Counted from the first letter of the stretch, positions 1-9,700 are shown. The stretch is DNA of 64,000 bases from Bacillus sp. SORGH_AS_0510 (GCF_030818775.1 NZ_JAUTAU010000001.1:3352001-3416000), one strand, 5' to 3'. The notes: generated from the sequence alone by a model not told the origin. Numbers and translations are program-made.

Positions 1-637
1 CCAGTTGCCCTACTATTTTTGTCCCGTGTACTTCACTTATTTTAAGCTTACTAGCAATAAAACTTAGGTTTTTGTCTGTAATTCCACCACCGGGCATAAT
101 AATGATTTTATCTTTTGCATAGTCCACTAATTCTTTTAACCGGTTTAGGTTTCCTTCGATTGAACTTGATTCTGGCCCACCGTGAGTTAAAATCCGATTC
201 ACACCATGCTCAGCAAGCCAATCAATAGCTTCAAGTTGATATTCAGGTTTAATATGATCAAATGCCATATGAAAAGTTACATCAAGCCCTTTCGCGGAAT
301 CCAACAACTGACCGAAGGAATTCTCATCAATCCAACCAGACTCATTTAAACAGCCAATTACCACTCCGTCTGTCCCTAACTGTTTGAAATGGACAATGTC
401 ATTTTGCATAATCTCGATTTCTTCATTGGAATAGATAAAGTTCCCACCTCTGGGTCTAACCATGGTCATTACCTTCGTATGGTGAAGGTGACAATATCTA
501 ATAGTTTTTGCAGCTACCCCGTGACTAACAGTGGTACCCCCTATTGACAGATTGTCACATAGTTCAATTCGGTTTCCACCTCGCGCAATAGCCATAGGAA
601 CCCATGTAAAATTTTCAACACAAACTTCTTTAAGCAT
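1..637 (-). CDS. cutC: CutC family protein (3' end outside window)
   Basis: The reading frame starts at an ATG at 635-637 and stays open to the window edge, so the C-terminus is missing. The roughly 212 visible residues begin MLKEVCVENF and contain RGGNRIELCDNLSIGG, MVRPRGGNFIYS, FHMAFDH and LTHGG, which are the conserved blocks of the CutC TIM-barrel family. CutC was first linked to copper homeostasis, but its biochemical role is unsettled. A ribosome-binding site AAAGGTG lies a few bases upstream of the ATG. The identification rests on recognised family motifs. Confidence 0.85.
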   Translation of the reverse strand, partial: MLKEVCVENFTWVPMAIARGGNRIELCDNLSIGGTTVSHGVAAKTIRYCHLHHTKVMTMVRPRGGNFIYSNEEIEIMQNDIVHFKQLGTDGVVIGCLNESGWIDENSFGQLLDSAKGLDVTFHMAFDHIKPEYQLEAIDWLAEHGVNRILTHGGPESSSIEGNLNRLKELVDYAKDKIIIMPGGGITDKNLSFIASKLKISEVHGTKIVGQL

Positions 638-859
638 ACAAACACACCTTTTTTGATTATACGTATAAGAATCTTCACAATTACATTAATAATATCACGG
701 TATTGATACCAACACCCCAAAACCAAAGAAAAACACACTCTCAATTAGTGATAAGTGTGTTATTAAATCCCCTAATTATCTTTATAATAATCCTTGCATT
801 TTCGAAGATTCATTGAGCAATAGACTGCTAGGTTGGAAAAATTTGTATTTAGAATTTTA

Positions 860-1777
860 TCAGCCTTTTTTAGATTTTCGTTTTCTATTACGTTTTCCAC
901 TGCTTCCATGACTACCACTGCTATCATCACTATGACTACCACTGCTACCATGACTACCGCTGCTCGCATGACCCTTATTTTTGCATTTTCTAGGTTGATT
1001 GAGCGAGATATCCTCAACGGAATGGGAGAGGTTATCAAGAATACCGATGATAGTATTATATGGTGCTGGTCCTAGATTATAGAAATTACTAAAAACATCT
1101 GTAACAATCAAGTCTCCTGTGTTTTCATCCTCATCGATTCCCGCGACTCCCACAGGTAAAGTATAGGTTTTAAGAATCATGCCGGTATTAACATCCACCG
1201 CAAACAGTTGATTTCTAATCTCTCCTGCATCTGATAGAATGACTTTTTTTCCGCCAAGGTCACTCGGGCGGGCAATAGCAAGGGTATCGTTCCCGTCTAT
1301 AGATGGATCTCCTTGGAATGGAATTTCTATTATTTTTATGACTTTACCGTTACGGGGGTTAAGATTGTAAAAACGACTGACCAAAACTTGTTGCTCCGTC
1401 TCTGGATCATTTTTTAAAATTGGTAGGTAAACGGCTGCCCATAGTGTACAATCATCTGGGTCCATGTCTAAAGCACCGATCCCGGGCCCATTTACTCCGC
1501 CAGGATCTGGGATTGTAAGTATCTCTTCACCTGTAAGTGGATTATTCTTATGAATGAATCCATCGCCAAAACCTCCCACTCCGGTTACCCTGGTTGTCCA
1601 AATAAAACCATCAGACGGATCAAAAGCGACACCTCTTCCATTCCCATAGGTTCCGTTTCCTGGAACAAAAGTGGAGATAACAGTGTCTGTCTTTAGATCC
1701 CATACACGCATCGACGCAGCACCTGAAGCTGCAAAATCATAGGCCCACAGGAGACCCTTTGATAAAATATTCCCCAT
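860..1777 (-). CDS. Beta-propeller-like protein with Ser/Gly/His-rich tail
   Basis: 305 residues with no signal peptide. Residues 1-260 read like an NHL/WD-type beta-propeller: repeated short strands such as MRVWDLKTDTVIST, GRGVAFDPSDGFIWTT, LFAVDVNTGMILKTY and IDEDENTGDLIVTD. The last ~40 residues are low complexity, with SSGSHGSSGSH units followed by a strongly basic end (KRNRKRKSKKG). I do not know the function. The tail could be an attachment or spore-coat-type segment, but that is inference. The start has a strong ribosome-binding site (AAAGGAGGATT). It stands alone between cutC and the RND pump. Confidence 0.7.
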   Translation of the reverse strand: MGNILSKGLLWAYDFAASGAASMRVWDLKTDTVISTFVPGNGTYGNGRGVAFDPSDGFIWTTRVTGVGGFGDGFIHKNNPLTGEEILTIPDPGGVNGPGIGALDMDPDDCTLWAAVYLPILKNDPETEQQVLVSRFYNLNPRNGKVIKIIEIPFQGDPSIDGNDTLAIARPSDLGGKKVILSDAGEIRNQLFAVDVNTGMILKTYTLPVGVAGIDEDENTGDLIVTDVFSNFYNLGPAPYNTIIGILDNLSHSVEDISLNQPRKCKNKGHASSGSHGSSGSHSDDSSGSHGSSGKRNRKRKSKKG

Positions 1778-2025
1778 GCTGAATCCTCCTTTGCCATTTT
1801 TTAGTTAATCATTTGAAAAATCTTAACTATAATAAACTATTCAAAATACCAAAAAGTAACAAAGCAGTTGTCCCGACTAAAAAAGAAATATTTTCTTACT
1901 CAATTTTTTTCTCTGGGATTTACTCTATATTTTTTGGAAATTCTTACAACAATAACTCTATTGTTTATATTAATTTTTCTATGTTTTATTTTTAGTGGAC
2001 AAAACTAATTGAATTTTTTATAAAA

Positions 2026-2056
2026 ATAAGAGAAGTGCTAAAAAACACTTCTCCCA
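2026..2056 (-). terminator. Terminator of the RND pump gene
   Basis: On the minus strand GAGAAGTG and CACTTCTC form a perfect 8-bp stem around an A/T-rich loop, followed by TTATTTTTAT. It sits just past the stop of the RND gene. Confidence 0.7.
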
Positions 2057-2069
2057 CTACAAATATTCA

Positions 2070-5000
2070 TTATTTCAATAGCCCCGTCATCTTGGAAACA
2101 CTTCTTGCAGCGCTAGTCACTGTTACTTCATTCTTTCTACTAAATCTCTCCTTAATAGATCGTAAAATATGATAGGTGGTTGGTACAATCACCAATGTTA
2201 ACAACGTTGAAGTCAGCAATCCAGAAATAACCACAATCGCCAAAGACCTTGAGATTAATCCACCTTCACTGGACAAAGCTAAAGGTAACAGCGCACCAAT
2301 TGTCGCTAGCGCGGTCATCAAGATCGGGCGAAGACGTGTCTTACCTGCTTCAAGCAAAGCTGCTTTGATTTCCATACCCTTTTTCTCATTTTGCTTTACT
2401 CGTTCCATTAACACAATCGCATTGGTCACCACAATTCCAATTAACATAAGGAAGCCAACCAATGCTGGCATACCGAGTGCTTGATTCGTCAGATATAAGC
2501 CCAACAATCCGCCAGAGAACAAGAATGGCAGAGAAGACAAGATCGACACTGGCATTAACGTATTTCCAAACGCGACAAGCATGACGATAAATACGAGCAC
2601 AACTGCAACCGCCATCGCAATCGTCATATTTGTAAATCCTTCATTCATTGCTTGCGCTTGGCCTTCTGAATGATAGGTAATTCCCTTTGGTAAGTCTAAC
2701 TCTTTCAGACGCTTATCGACCTCTGCCTGCACACCAGAAGTATTATCCGTCGTGATACGGCCAGAAACCTGGACATATTGCTGTTGATTTAATCGGTACA
2801 ATGCAGAAGGACTTGGCTGCTTCGTAAGTGTCGCCACATCTGATAAAGTGACTGGAACCCCCATCGGATTCATGATTGTTTGGCTCAAGATATCATTAAT
2901 GGATTGGGCTGGGTCTCCCGCCAATAATAAATTTACACTGGTTGTTTTCCCATCTACTTGCATGTCACCCACATGATCGCCTGAAATCAACTGTCTAACG
3001 AAGCCTGCAACCATAATAGGACTTAACCCTTTTTCTGCGGCTTTTTGGTCATTGATTTTCAATTGAAGCTGTTCCTTCACGCCAGAGAGGTTCGATTCGA
3101 CATTTTCCAAACCATCAATATCTTTAATTTTATCTACAATCCGTTTACCGGCAGTCTCTAAATCTTTGGCATTTGCTCCCTCGACCATTAAAGCTAAACC
3201 GCTTGTTCCAACGATCCCCACAGGAGCGAGTGCGACTTTCATTTGAGCGTCCAATTTCTCTACTTCTGTTCTTACCTTTTTTTCAAAATCATTGGTCTGT
3301 TCCTTCGTGATGTCATCCTTTAAATCTATGGAAAAACGAATATGCTCCCCATTCACAATTGTTTGCACATTTTTAATTTGTTTTTCTTGAGCTAGCACTT
3401 CTTCAACCTTGACAGCGAGTTCGTTCGCTTTTATCAGTGAGGTTCCAGCTGGTAAATCCCCAGTTAACCGATAAGAAACAGCTTTTTCCTGTGGTAAAAA
3501 GTTCTTTGGAATCATCGGAACCAGTGCGAGCGATCCGGCAAACATTACCACTGCTATTACTATCGTAATCGCTCGTTTATTTAAGACCCATGTCAATGTA
3601 TGCTTATACGCTTTTTCAAACCAACTTTCTTTCACTTCTTTATGCTTTATCTTCAATAAGAATAATTTTGCCAACAACGGTACAACCGTTAGTGAAACAA
3701 TCAGTGAAAACGCGAGCGCCACGATAACTGTGATGCCAAACGGTGCAAAGAAGCGGCCAATAATTCCTGGAACAAAGGAAAGTGGACCAAATACGGCAAT
3801 AGTTGTCAGAGTGGAGGAAGTAATGGCACCTCCAACCTCTTTGGCTGCCGTTAACACCATTCGCTCATCGCGTCTTGTGCTCGTTAAAGTTCGACGGTAT
3901 ACGTTCTCAATGACTACAATGGAGTCGTCAATGACCCGTCCGACAGCAACCGCGATTCCAGCCAGTGTCATCATGTTTAAGCTATAGTCCAAATATTTCA
4001 TGGTGACCATAGAAGCCAAAATTGATAATGGAATGGATAATACGGCAACAATCGTTGCTCTAATATTTCGTAAAAACAAGAACGTCACAATAACCGCAAA
4101 CAAGGTACCTAGCAATACCTCACGCAGCATTCCATTAACAGATGTTTTGACTTCTTTTGAGGTATCATATAATTTGGTTAATTTATAGCCGGCTGGAAGG
4201 TCTAATGCATCCAACTTTTCCTTTGCCTGCCCCACTACTTCAACCGTATTGGAACCTGCTTGCGCCTTCATTTCAACTAAAACAGCCGGTTTTTCGTTTA
4301 AGCGAGTATAAACGGTTTCCTTTTTATTGCTATAGGAAACGTCGGCGATTTCTGACAAACTGACCTTTTGGATACCAGTCTGTCCTTGTGCCAAAATTTG
4401 AATATCCTGTACATCCTTTACCGAACCAAGCTTGTAATCAGCTTGAACATTTAGTGTTTTATCCTCTACATTCATTTGACCAGCAGGAAAGGAAAAATGG
4501 TGAGCTAAAAATGTTTGTTTGACTGTCTCATATGTAATCCCGTAACTCTTCATCTTTCCCGGATTAAGTTTGATCGCTACCTGCTTTTCTGTCTCACCAG
4601 AAATCTCAATTGTACCTGCACCATCGATTCCGCTAAGGGCCGGCTTGATGTGTTCATTAATATACTGAGTTAAGTCGGATTGATTAGCTGTTTCTGAAGA
4701 AAGAGCAAACTCAAATACTGGTGCGGCAGCTGGACCGTCCTTTAGAATTTGCGGTTTCTCCGCACCTTCCGGGAGCTTGATTGAAGCAACTGCTGTGGTC
4801 ACATCTTTTTCCGCTTCGTCCATGTCCTTGCTCATTTCAAATTCGAGAATTCCAACAACTACATTGCTATGTGCTTCAATATAGAGATTATCCAGTTTCT
4901 TGATTCCAGACAAGGTCGTTTCCATTGGCTTCCCTATATCCTCTAATCCTTGTTCAGGGGTAGCTCCAACATATGGAACCTGTACGATGATATACGGAAT

Positions 5001-5126
5001 ATCGACATTCGGCATCGACTCCATCTTCATCGTTTTAACCGAATAAATACCGCCTGCGATCACCATTAACATGGCGATAAAAATAACCCCTGCATTCTTT
5101 AAAGAAAATTTAATCCACGATTGCAT
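2070..5126 (-). CDS. swrC: RND efflux pump, SwrC/YerP type
   Basis: 1018 residues, somewhat shorter than the ~1065 of B. subtilis SwrC. It is a proton-driven RND exporter (AcrB/MMPL-type membrane protein). One membrane helix near residues 12-30 is followed by a large extracytoplasmic loop, then about five helices (340-480), with the RND signature AVGRVIDDSIVVIENV near residue 395. A second helix-loop-helix half ends with LMLIGIVVTNAIVLMERV near 910. No periplasmic adaptor gene is adjacent, as usual for Gram-positive SwrC, which exports surfactin-like amphiphiles and drugs in B. subtilis. The substrate here is inferred. Confidence 0.9.
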   Translation of the reverse strand: MQSWIKFSLKNAGVIFIAMLMVIAGGIYSVKTMKMESMPNVDIPYIIVQVPYVGATPEQGLEDIGKPMETTLSGIKKLDNLYIEAHSNVVVGILEFEMSKDMDEAEKDVTTAVASIKLPEGAEKPQILKDGPAAAPVFEFALSSETANQSDLTQYINEHIKPALSGIDGAGTIEISGETEKQVAIKLNPGKMKSYGITYETVKQTFLAHHFSFPAGQMNVEDKTLNVQADYKLGSVKDVQDIQILAQGQTGIQKVSLSEIADVSYSNKKETVYTRLNEKPAVLVEMKAQAGSNTVEVVGQAKEKLDALDLPAGYKLTKLYDTSKEVKTSVNGMLREVLLGTLFAVIVTFLFLRNIRATIVAVLSIPLSILASMVTMKYLDYSLNMMTLAGIAVAVGRVIDDSIVVIENVYRRTLTSTRRDERMVLTAAKEVGGAITSSTLTTIAVFGPLSFVPGIIGRFFAPFGITVIVALAFSLIVSLTVVPLLAKLFLLKIKHKEVKESWFEKAYKHTLTWVLNKRAITIVIAVVMFAGSLALVPMIPKNFLPQEKAVSYRLTGDLPAGTSLIKANELAVKVEEVLAQEKQIKNVQTIVNGEHIRFSIDLKDDITKEQTNDFEKKVRTEVEKLDAQMKVALAPVGIVGTSGLALMVEGANAKDLETAGKRIVDKIKDIDGLENVESNLSGVKEQLQLKINDQKAAEKGLSPIMVAGFVRQLISGDHVGDMQVDGKTTSVNLLLAGDPAQSINDILSQTIMNPMGVPVTLSDVATLTKQPSPSALYRLNQQQYVQVSGRITTDNTSGVQAEVDKRLKELDLPKGITYHSEGQAQAMNEGFTNMTIAMAVAVVLVFIVMLVAFGNTLMPVSILSSLPFLFSGGLLGLYLTNQALGMPALVGFLMLIGIVVTNAIVLMERVKQNEKKGMEIKAALLEAGKTRLRPILMTALATIGALLPLALSSEGGLISRSLAIVVISGLLTSTLLTLVIVPTTYHILRSIKERFSRKNEVTVTSAARSVSKMTGLLK

Positions 5127-5360
5127 ATTTACTTTCCCCTCCGTTTTTCGCTTTTCACTTGATCTCTTTTTTCATTATAGGTTTTCTACCCAACTTCCAG
5201 CCTCGGGCGGGTGTTGTAAAATGATCTAAGACTAGAGACCTAGAAATGTTTTCCAGTATACTTAATCAAACTCCTAAATAACTACTTTTAGTCAAAAAGC
5301 ACCAGATGTATAGACGGGAAATTTGGAAGTATGGTTTCATAAAATTATCCATTTTTTTCG

Positions 5361-5396
5361 AACACACAAAAAAAGCCGCCCCGCAGTTGGAGCAGC
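5361..5396 (-). terminator. Terminator downstream of etfA
   Basis: On the minus strand GCTGCTCC and GGGGCGGC can pair (8 bp with G-U pairs), followed by a run of T. It lies about 240 bases past the etfA stop. The 5127-5631 gap otherwise holds no ORF that I can support. Confidence 0.6.
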
Positions 5397-5631
5397 TCTT
5401 AAATAAATGGCTCATTTCTAAGACATTGATACTTTCGTCTTCCTTGGGAAACTCGTTGTAAACTAGCTCAAATAGACGGAAATACTCCGCTTATTGGTTA
5501 ATCTTCTAAGGGGTAATCCATTAGTCAGCTTTTTCGCAGTGTAGCTTAGATTCTAAATGAATAAGCCTTCCCTTTTATACGATGTTTTAGTAGACACTTA
5601 AATAATTATATACCCACATCAAACTCTTATT

Positions 5632-6654
5632 TTATTTCAATACCTTATCCTTAGAAAGTGCATGTTTAAACTGTTCGATCAGTATAGGGACAATCTCAAA
5701 GGCATCGCCAACAATTCCATAATGGCAGTTCTGAAAAATAGGAGCTTCTTTGTCTTTATTAATGGCAATAATTAAACCGGAATTTTTCATTCCAACAATA
5801 TGCTGAATGGCACCCGAAATGCCAATTGCAAAATAAATCTTTGGCGTCACCGTCACGCCCGTTTGCCCTACTTGATGTGCGTGATCAATCCAACCCGCTT
5901 CCACCACATCCCTGCTGGCACCAACAGCTCCTCCAAGCGTTTCCGCCAATTGGTGTATTAACCGGAATCCCTCGTAGCTCCCTAATCCTTTTCCACCTGC
6001 CACAATTATGTCGGCTTCGTCGATTCTTACTTTCTTTACCGTTTCCTTTACAATTTCCAAGACTTTTGTCCGAATATCATCTTCTTTTAAGGGGATTGTT
6101 TCTTCGACAATTCTTCCTGTTCTTCCCGGCTCTGGTTCCAATGCCTTCATCACTTTGGCACGGACTGTCGCCATTTGAGGCCGATATTTTTTACATAAAA
6201 TAGTTGCCATTATGTTTCCACCAAAAGCAGGACGGCTCGCCAATAATAACCCGGTTTCCTCCTCCACATCCAACTCCGTCGTATCCGCTGTCAAACCCGT
6301 CGGCAGATCGGTAGCTACCGCGCTTGCCAAGTCTTTGCCTGTTGAAGTCGCTCCGTAAAGGATAATTTCTGGTTTATGTTTATCACTACACTCTAACAGT
6401 GCCTTCATATAGGTTTCGGTGCGGTAATGCTTAAAGATCGGTTGATCGTATACATACACGGTATCTGCTCCATATTCAAATACGGTCTTTGTTAAAGATT
6501 TAACATTTTCTCCGATTAGAATACCCGCCAATTCGACTCCCCGTTTGTCTGCCAGCTTTCTTCCGGCACCCAAAAGTTCAAGGGAAACAGAAGCAACCTC
6601 TCCATCCTTTTGTTCAATAAATACCCAAACACCTTTGTAATCTTTGAAATCCAA
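5632..6654 (-). CDS. etfA: Electron transfer flavoprotein alpha subunit
   Basis: 340 residues. The N-terminal half is an ETF Rossmann-like domain (VWVFIEQKDGEVASVSLELL). The C-terminal FAD domain contains IVAGGKGLG, GASRDVVEAGW, GQTGVTVTPKIYFAIGISGA and AIQHIVGMKNS, then INKDKEAPIF and YGIVGD, which bind the FAD. With EtfB it forms a soluble FAD/AMP heterodimer that shuttles electrons between acyl-CoA-type dehydrogenases and an acceptor. At 340 residues it is nearer the longer anaerobe/bifurcating-type ETFs than the ~325-residue housekeeping form. The start directly follows the etfB stop, so the pair is translationally linked. Confidence 0.93.
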   Translation of the reverse strand: MDFKDYKGVWVFIEQKDGEVASVSLELLGAGRKLADKRGVELAGILIGENVKSLTKTVFEYGADTVYVYDQPIFKHYRTETYMKALLECSDKHKPEIILYGATSTGKDLASAVATDLPTGLTADTTELDVEEETGLLLASRPAFGGNIMATILCKKYRPQMATVRAKVMKALEPEPGRTGRIVEETIPLKEDDIRTKVLEIVKETVKKVRIDEADIIVAGGKGLGSYEGFRLIHQLAETLGGAVGASRDVVEAGWIDHAHQVGQTGVTVTPKIYFAIGISGAIQHIVGMKNSGLIIAINKDKEAPIFQNCHYGIVGDAFEIVPILIEQFKHALSKDKVLK

Positions 6655-7482
6655 TTACATGCCCTCCTTTGTTTCGAACAGTTCCTTCTTTTCAAGCAGG
6701 ACAGAGAGCAATTGCTCTACTTGTGCTGTTGGGTTGCCTTCGAGGAACTTTCCCCCTGCCGGCTTTTGCGGTGCCCATACTTTTGAGACAATCGTTGGGG
6801 ATCCCTTCAATCCAAGCTGTTTAATATCCACACCTTCCAGATCGTCAACAGACCAAATATGTGGCTGATATCTGGCAGCTTTTATCATGTTCGGAAATGG
6901 GGAATACGGCACTTCATTGATTGTTTTTTCCACAGAAAACAAACACGGTAATGTAGAACGGACCACTTCATATCCATCCTCCAGCTTGCGATGGACAATG
7001 GCATATCCTTCTTCTTGGTTGATTTCCACGACTTTATTTACCGAAGTTAACGGTGGAATATCGAGTCTTCTCGCTATTCCTGGTCCGACTTGACCGGTAT
7101 CGCCATCGATGGACATTTTTCCACAAATGATCAAATCTACGGGCTTTTGTTTTGCGATTTTTTCAATTGCCTTGGTCACAGCATAGCTCGTTGCCAACGT
7201 ATCGGCACCCGCAAACCGGCGGTCGGTAATCAAATAGCCTTCATCGGCCCCGATTTCAATACACTTCTTAATCGCGGTAACTGCTGGAGGAGGCCCCATC
7301 GTGACAACAGATACAATCCCTCCATATCTTTGCTTTAAACGAACGGCCTCTTCAACAGCATGCGCATCATACGGATTCAATATCGCAGGCGCGGTTCTGC
7401 GGTCCATCGTATTTGTTTTTGGATTCATCTTAATAATTTTGGTGTCAGGTACTTGCTTGATACAAGCTACAATATGCAGCAT
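6655..7482 (-). CDS. etfB: Electron transfer flavoprotein beta subunit (FixA-like)
   Basis: 275 residues beginning MLHIVACIKQVPDTKIIKMN, the typical EtfB/FixA start. It has the adenine-nucleotide-binding region AGADTLATSYAV and the signature IICGKMSIDGDTGQVGPGIA. The C-terminal extension (YSPFPNMIKAARYQPHIWSV) is like that of longer EtfB proteins found beside bifurcating or lactate-type dehydrogenases. It is the first gene of etfB-etfA. No dehydrogenase or FixC/FixX gene is adjacent in the window, so the electron donor cannot be named. Confidence 0.92.
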   Translation of the reverse strand: MLHIVACIKQVPDTKIIKMNPKTNTMDRRTAPAILNPYDAHAVEEAVRLKQRYGGIVSVVTMGPPPAVTAIKKCIEIGADEGYLITDRRFAGADTLATSYAVTKAIEKIAKQKPVDLIICGKMSIDGDTGQVGPGIARRLDIPPLTSVNKVVEINQEEGYAIVHRKLEDGYEVVRSTLPCLFSVEKTINEVPYSPFPNMIKAARYQPHIWSVDDLEGVDIKQLGLKGSPTIVSKVWAPQKPAGGKFLEGNPTAQVEQLLSVLLEKKELFETKEGM

Positions 7483-7504
7483 TTAATCCCTCCCTTTTAA
7501 TAAC

Positions 7505-7626
7505 AGCGTAAGCGCCTTGGTCAGCCCCGACAGGCAAATGTTCTTCGGCAAGAAAAGTCTCGGCCCTTTGACATTTATTGCCGAAGGTTATTTGACCCGA
7601 GGGGCTAGGCGCAGAAGCTGGACAAT
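7505..7626. repeat. Long imperfect inverted repeat (MITE/REP-like)
   Basis: Arms at about 7511-7552 and 7577-7613 are imperfect reverse complements of about 40 bases. They share GCGCC, AGCCCC, CAAAT and TTCGGCAA, and the outer end is GCTGGACAATT. The unit is non-coding and sits between etfB and the next small gene. I believe similar intergenic palindromes occur many times in Bacillaceae genomes, but I cannot check that here. Confidence 0.65.
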
Positions 7627-7744
7627 TCTCGAAGTCGAATTATACATTCTTAAAATGTCAAAAACACATATTCTCTTTACTTTTACTTTATTAATAGAGA
7701 TGTCCTTACATTCGAAATTTCTGATAATTATCCAAAAGAAAAGC

Positions 7745-7785
7745 AAACAAAAAACCGCACGAGTGATGGATACACCCTGCGGTCT
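7745..7785 (-). terminator. Terminator of the 64-codon gene
   Basis: The minus strand carries ACCGCA / TGCGGT arms with an inner GTG/CAC pairing, followed by TTTTTTGTTTG. Its position just past the stop at 7797 supports the small minus-strand ORF as a real gene. Confidence 0.6.
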
Positions 7786-7796
7786 TATATTTTTAT

Positions 7797-7991
7797 TTAG
7801 TTTTTTAGTCGATTATTAAAATGGACAAGTCTATCTAAATCTGCAACCAGTCTGCAACACTTGATATAATTCTTTTTCCGTCGTGTTTCAACTCTCATTC
7901 TCACTGAATGATGTCGCCTGTAATCTTCATAGCCTACTCCATGAGCACTACGCATCGCTTTTTCCATTTCGCTTGTATAACTTAATTGCAA
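7797..7991 (-). CDS. Small basic protein of unknown function
   Basis: 64 codons from a TTG, or 56 from the in-frame ATG. The product is rich in Arg, His and Lys (RRHHSVRMRVETRRKKNY) with two adjacent cysteines (KCC) and no membrane segment. I do not recognise the family. A good terminator follows and a GAAAGGA sequence lies upstream, which favours a real gene. The start is uncertain. Confidence 0.4.
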   Translation of the reverse strand: MQLSYTSEMEKAMRSAHGVGYEDYRRHHSVRMRVETRRKKNYIKCCRLVADLDRLVHFNNRLKN

Positions 7992-8390
7992 ATGATTAAT
8001 AACAGATCATTCCTTTCAGTTCTTTTCACATGGCGAATTGTTCTTTAACGTAGTTTTCATCTTACCATTGAATTCCAGGGCACACAAAGTCGAAAAAACA
8101 GTGTAATTGACTGTATGAAGGAATGACATGTAATCACGAGAAAATATCACTATCATACTTACTATTTTAGCCATATCCTTCCATATCCTGCTTGACCTAA
8201 CCTTTTCAGCGATAGAAGTAATTTCTTACAAACACATGACAATCAATGACTATTTTTTTCATTTATTAAAAGTGATTAACAGTTCTTTTCAAATGAGTTA
8301 TATCGACATTTTTTTCAAAACCTCTTGTTTATAATGACAAATATTATTGTATATTGCGCACAAATATTATTAATCTGAGGAGGGAACCTA

Positions 8391-8483
8391 ATGGAAATTC
8401 TTCTATACATCGGTACATATCTCTTAGGTGCTCTTGCAATCGTGCACTTGATTACATTCACTTTTAATCTGTTTTCTAAATAA
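8391..8483 (+). CDS. 30-residue single-span membrane peptide
   Basis: A short ORF with a very strong ribosome-binding site (GAGGAGGGAACCTA before ATG). The product MEILLYIGTYLLGALAIVHL plus a ten-residue tail is almost entirely one hydrophobic helix ending FSK. It looks like a genuine small membrane protein of the kind common in Bacillaceae; function unknown. Bases 7992-8390 upstream are AT-rich and carry no other ORF that I can support. A TATAAT-like sequence near 8330 may be its promoter. Confidence 0.6.
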   Translation: MEILLYIGTYLLGALAIVHLITFTFNLFSK

Positions 8484-8488
8484 AGCAC

Positions 8489-9700
8489 TTAGAAATAATC
8501 CGAAAAATATGGAACCTCTCGTTCAATTAAATTCTCTAATATGTCAATTGTTTGTTGATTACCTGAAAGACGACCAATAACCGCTAAATAAGAAGGTCTC
8601 TTGTAGCCAAGTAACATGGTTGTTAATGTTTGAATATCACAAGAAAAGTCCGCTGATCCTTCAGTTTGGTTTAACCTGCCTTGACCTGTGCCAGATACAT
8701 GAAATGTAAATAATCCCTGATTCCATTCCAAAATCGGATCATCGAGCTTAAGCTTCAGTTGAACCTCTGTACTCATTTTTCTAAAAGGAAATTGAGCTAT
8801 AAATTGTTTGACGTCTACAATTCGGGCCATGTAATAAGGTACAATGGTTTCTTTAATGTCCCCATCCTCTAGCCAAAAGGCTAATGGGTCATTTGTAAAG
8901 GTGCTTCCTTCCACTTTCGACACCATGGAAAAATGAGCACCTATGAAATTCCAGAGTCCGTTTCGCGCCTCTTGATGAATATATACCATTTCCTTTACAT
9001 GAAGGACATCTTTAGAAATCCAGTACAATAGGTACCCTTGCGGCTGGTGTGAACGATCATAATAAACTGCGGCCGTTAAATCCTCTAAATCCCATCTCCA
9101 GTATTCATCCCATGCTAAGTCATTGCGGATCATAGCGGCATGGCGCATACTTGAAAAATTGCTGTAAACCATGCGGATATCGGGATGCTCCGTATCTAAT
9201 CTTTCTACATAACCAGACACTTTTTTAGCCTTCGGTAATTGATTGTCCCTTATTTCAAAGGTCATCTTATCGGATATAATTTCCCAACCTTTTCGACGGT
9301 AAAATGGAATAGAATACGGAAATAAATAAGAGATGGATTGCTTCCTATCCTTCATATCTGTAAGAGCTTGTCTCATCAACTTGTTCATGAGCCCCATATT
9401 GGCATATTCGGGATAGGTACCAACACCTGTCAGCCCACCCATTTCAAATGTTCGTCCAAAAATATTCACTTGAAATGGGTAAACGGCAAGCTGTGAAATG
9501 AGTTTTTCCCCATCAAACCAACCTAGAACATCTGCCTTCTCCAAAACTGGTCGCTTGGCTAATGCAATCTCACGCTCTTCCCATCCTATCATTTGTAAAT
9601 CCTTCTTTGTAACTTGAAATACGTAGCGCAATAACTCATTGAACTGTTGAAAATGTCTGGTTTCCACATTTCCCATTCTGAGCCTATCAAGTCGACTCAT
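8489..9700 (-). CDS. Eis-type GNAT N-acetyltransferase
   Basis: 403 residues in the three-domain layout of the Eis family. An N-terminal GNAT domain (residues 1-150) has the acetyl-CoA loop region MGGLTGVGTYPEYANMGLMN, then a second GNAT-like domain (~170-300). The C-terminal sterol-carrier-like domain (~300-403) ends IEREVPYFSDYF; in the family the C-terminal carboxylate takes part in catalysis. Related enzymes acetylate aminoglycosides or lysine side chains; the substrate here is unknown. It lies alone, convergent with the 30-codon membrane gene. Confidence 0.88.
   Translation of the reverse strand: MSRLDRLRMGNVETRHFQQFNELLRYVFQVTKKDLQMIGWEEREIALAKRPVLEKADVLGWFDGEKLISQLAVYPFQVNIFGRTFEMGGLTGVGTYPEYANMGLMNKLMRQALTDMKDRKQSISYLFPYSIPFYRRKGWEIISDKMTFEIRDNQLPKAKKVSGYVERLDTEHPDIRMVYSNFSSMRHAAMIRNDLAWDEYWRWDLEDLTAAVYYDRSHQPQGYLLYWISKDVLHVKEMVYIHQEARNGLWNFIGAHFSMVSKVEGSTFTNDPLAFWLEDGDIKETIVPYYMARIVDVKQFIAQFPFRKMSTEVQLKLKLDDPILEWNQGLFTFHVSGTGQGRLNQTEGSADFSCDIQTLTTMLLGYKRPSYLAVIGRLSGNQQTIDILENLIEREVPYFSDYF

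Noticed and set aside
541..1075. Short ORFs on both strands around 541-1075
   Set aside because: They overlap the cutC and propeller genes in other frames; their low-complexity sequence mirrors the SSGSHGSS tail.
1813..1995. 60-codon plus-strand ORF
   Set aside because: AT-rich spacer, no ribosome-binding site, composition of non-coding DNA.
2176..4363. Several plus-strand ORFs inside the RND gene
   Set aside because: Antisense shadows of a well-conserved coding region; the same holds for those inside etfAB, the ABC genes, tkt, mutL and mutS.
7517..7819. 100-codon plus-strand ORF
   Set aside because: It runs through the large palindrome and the terminator of the opposite small gene.
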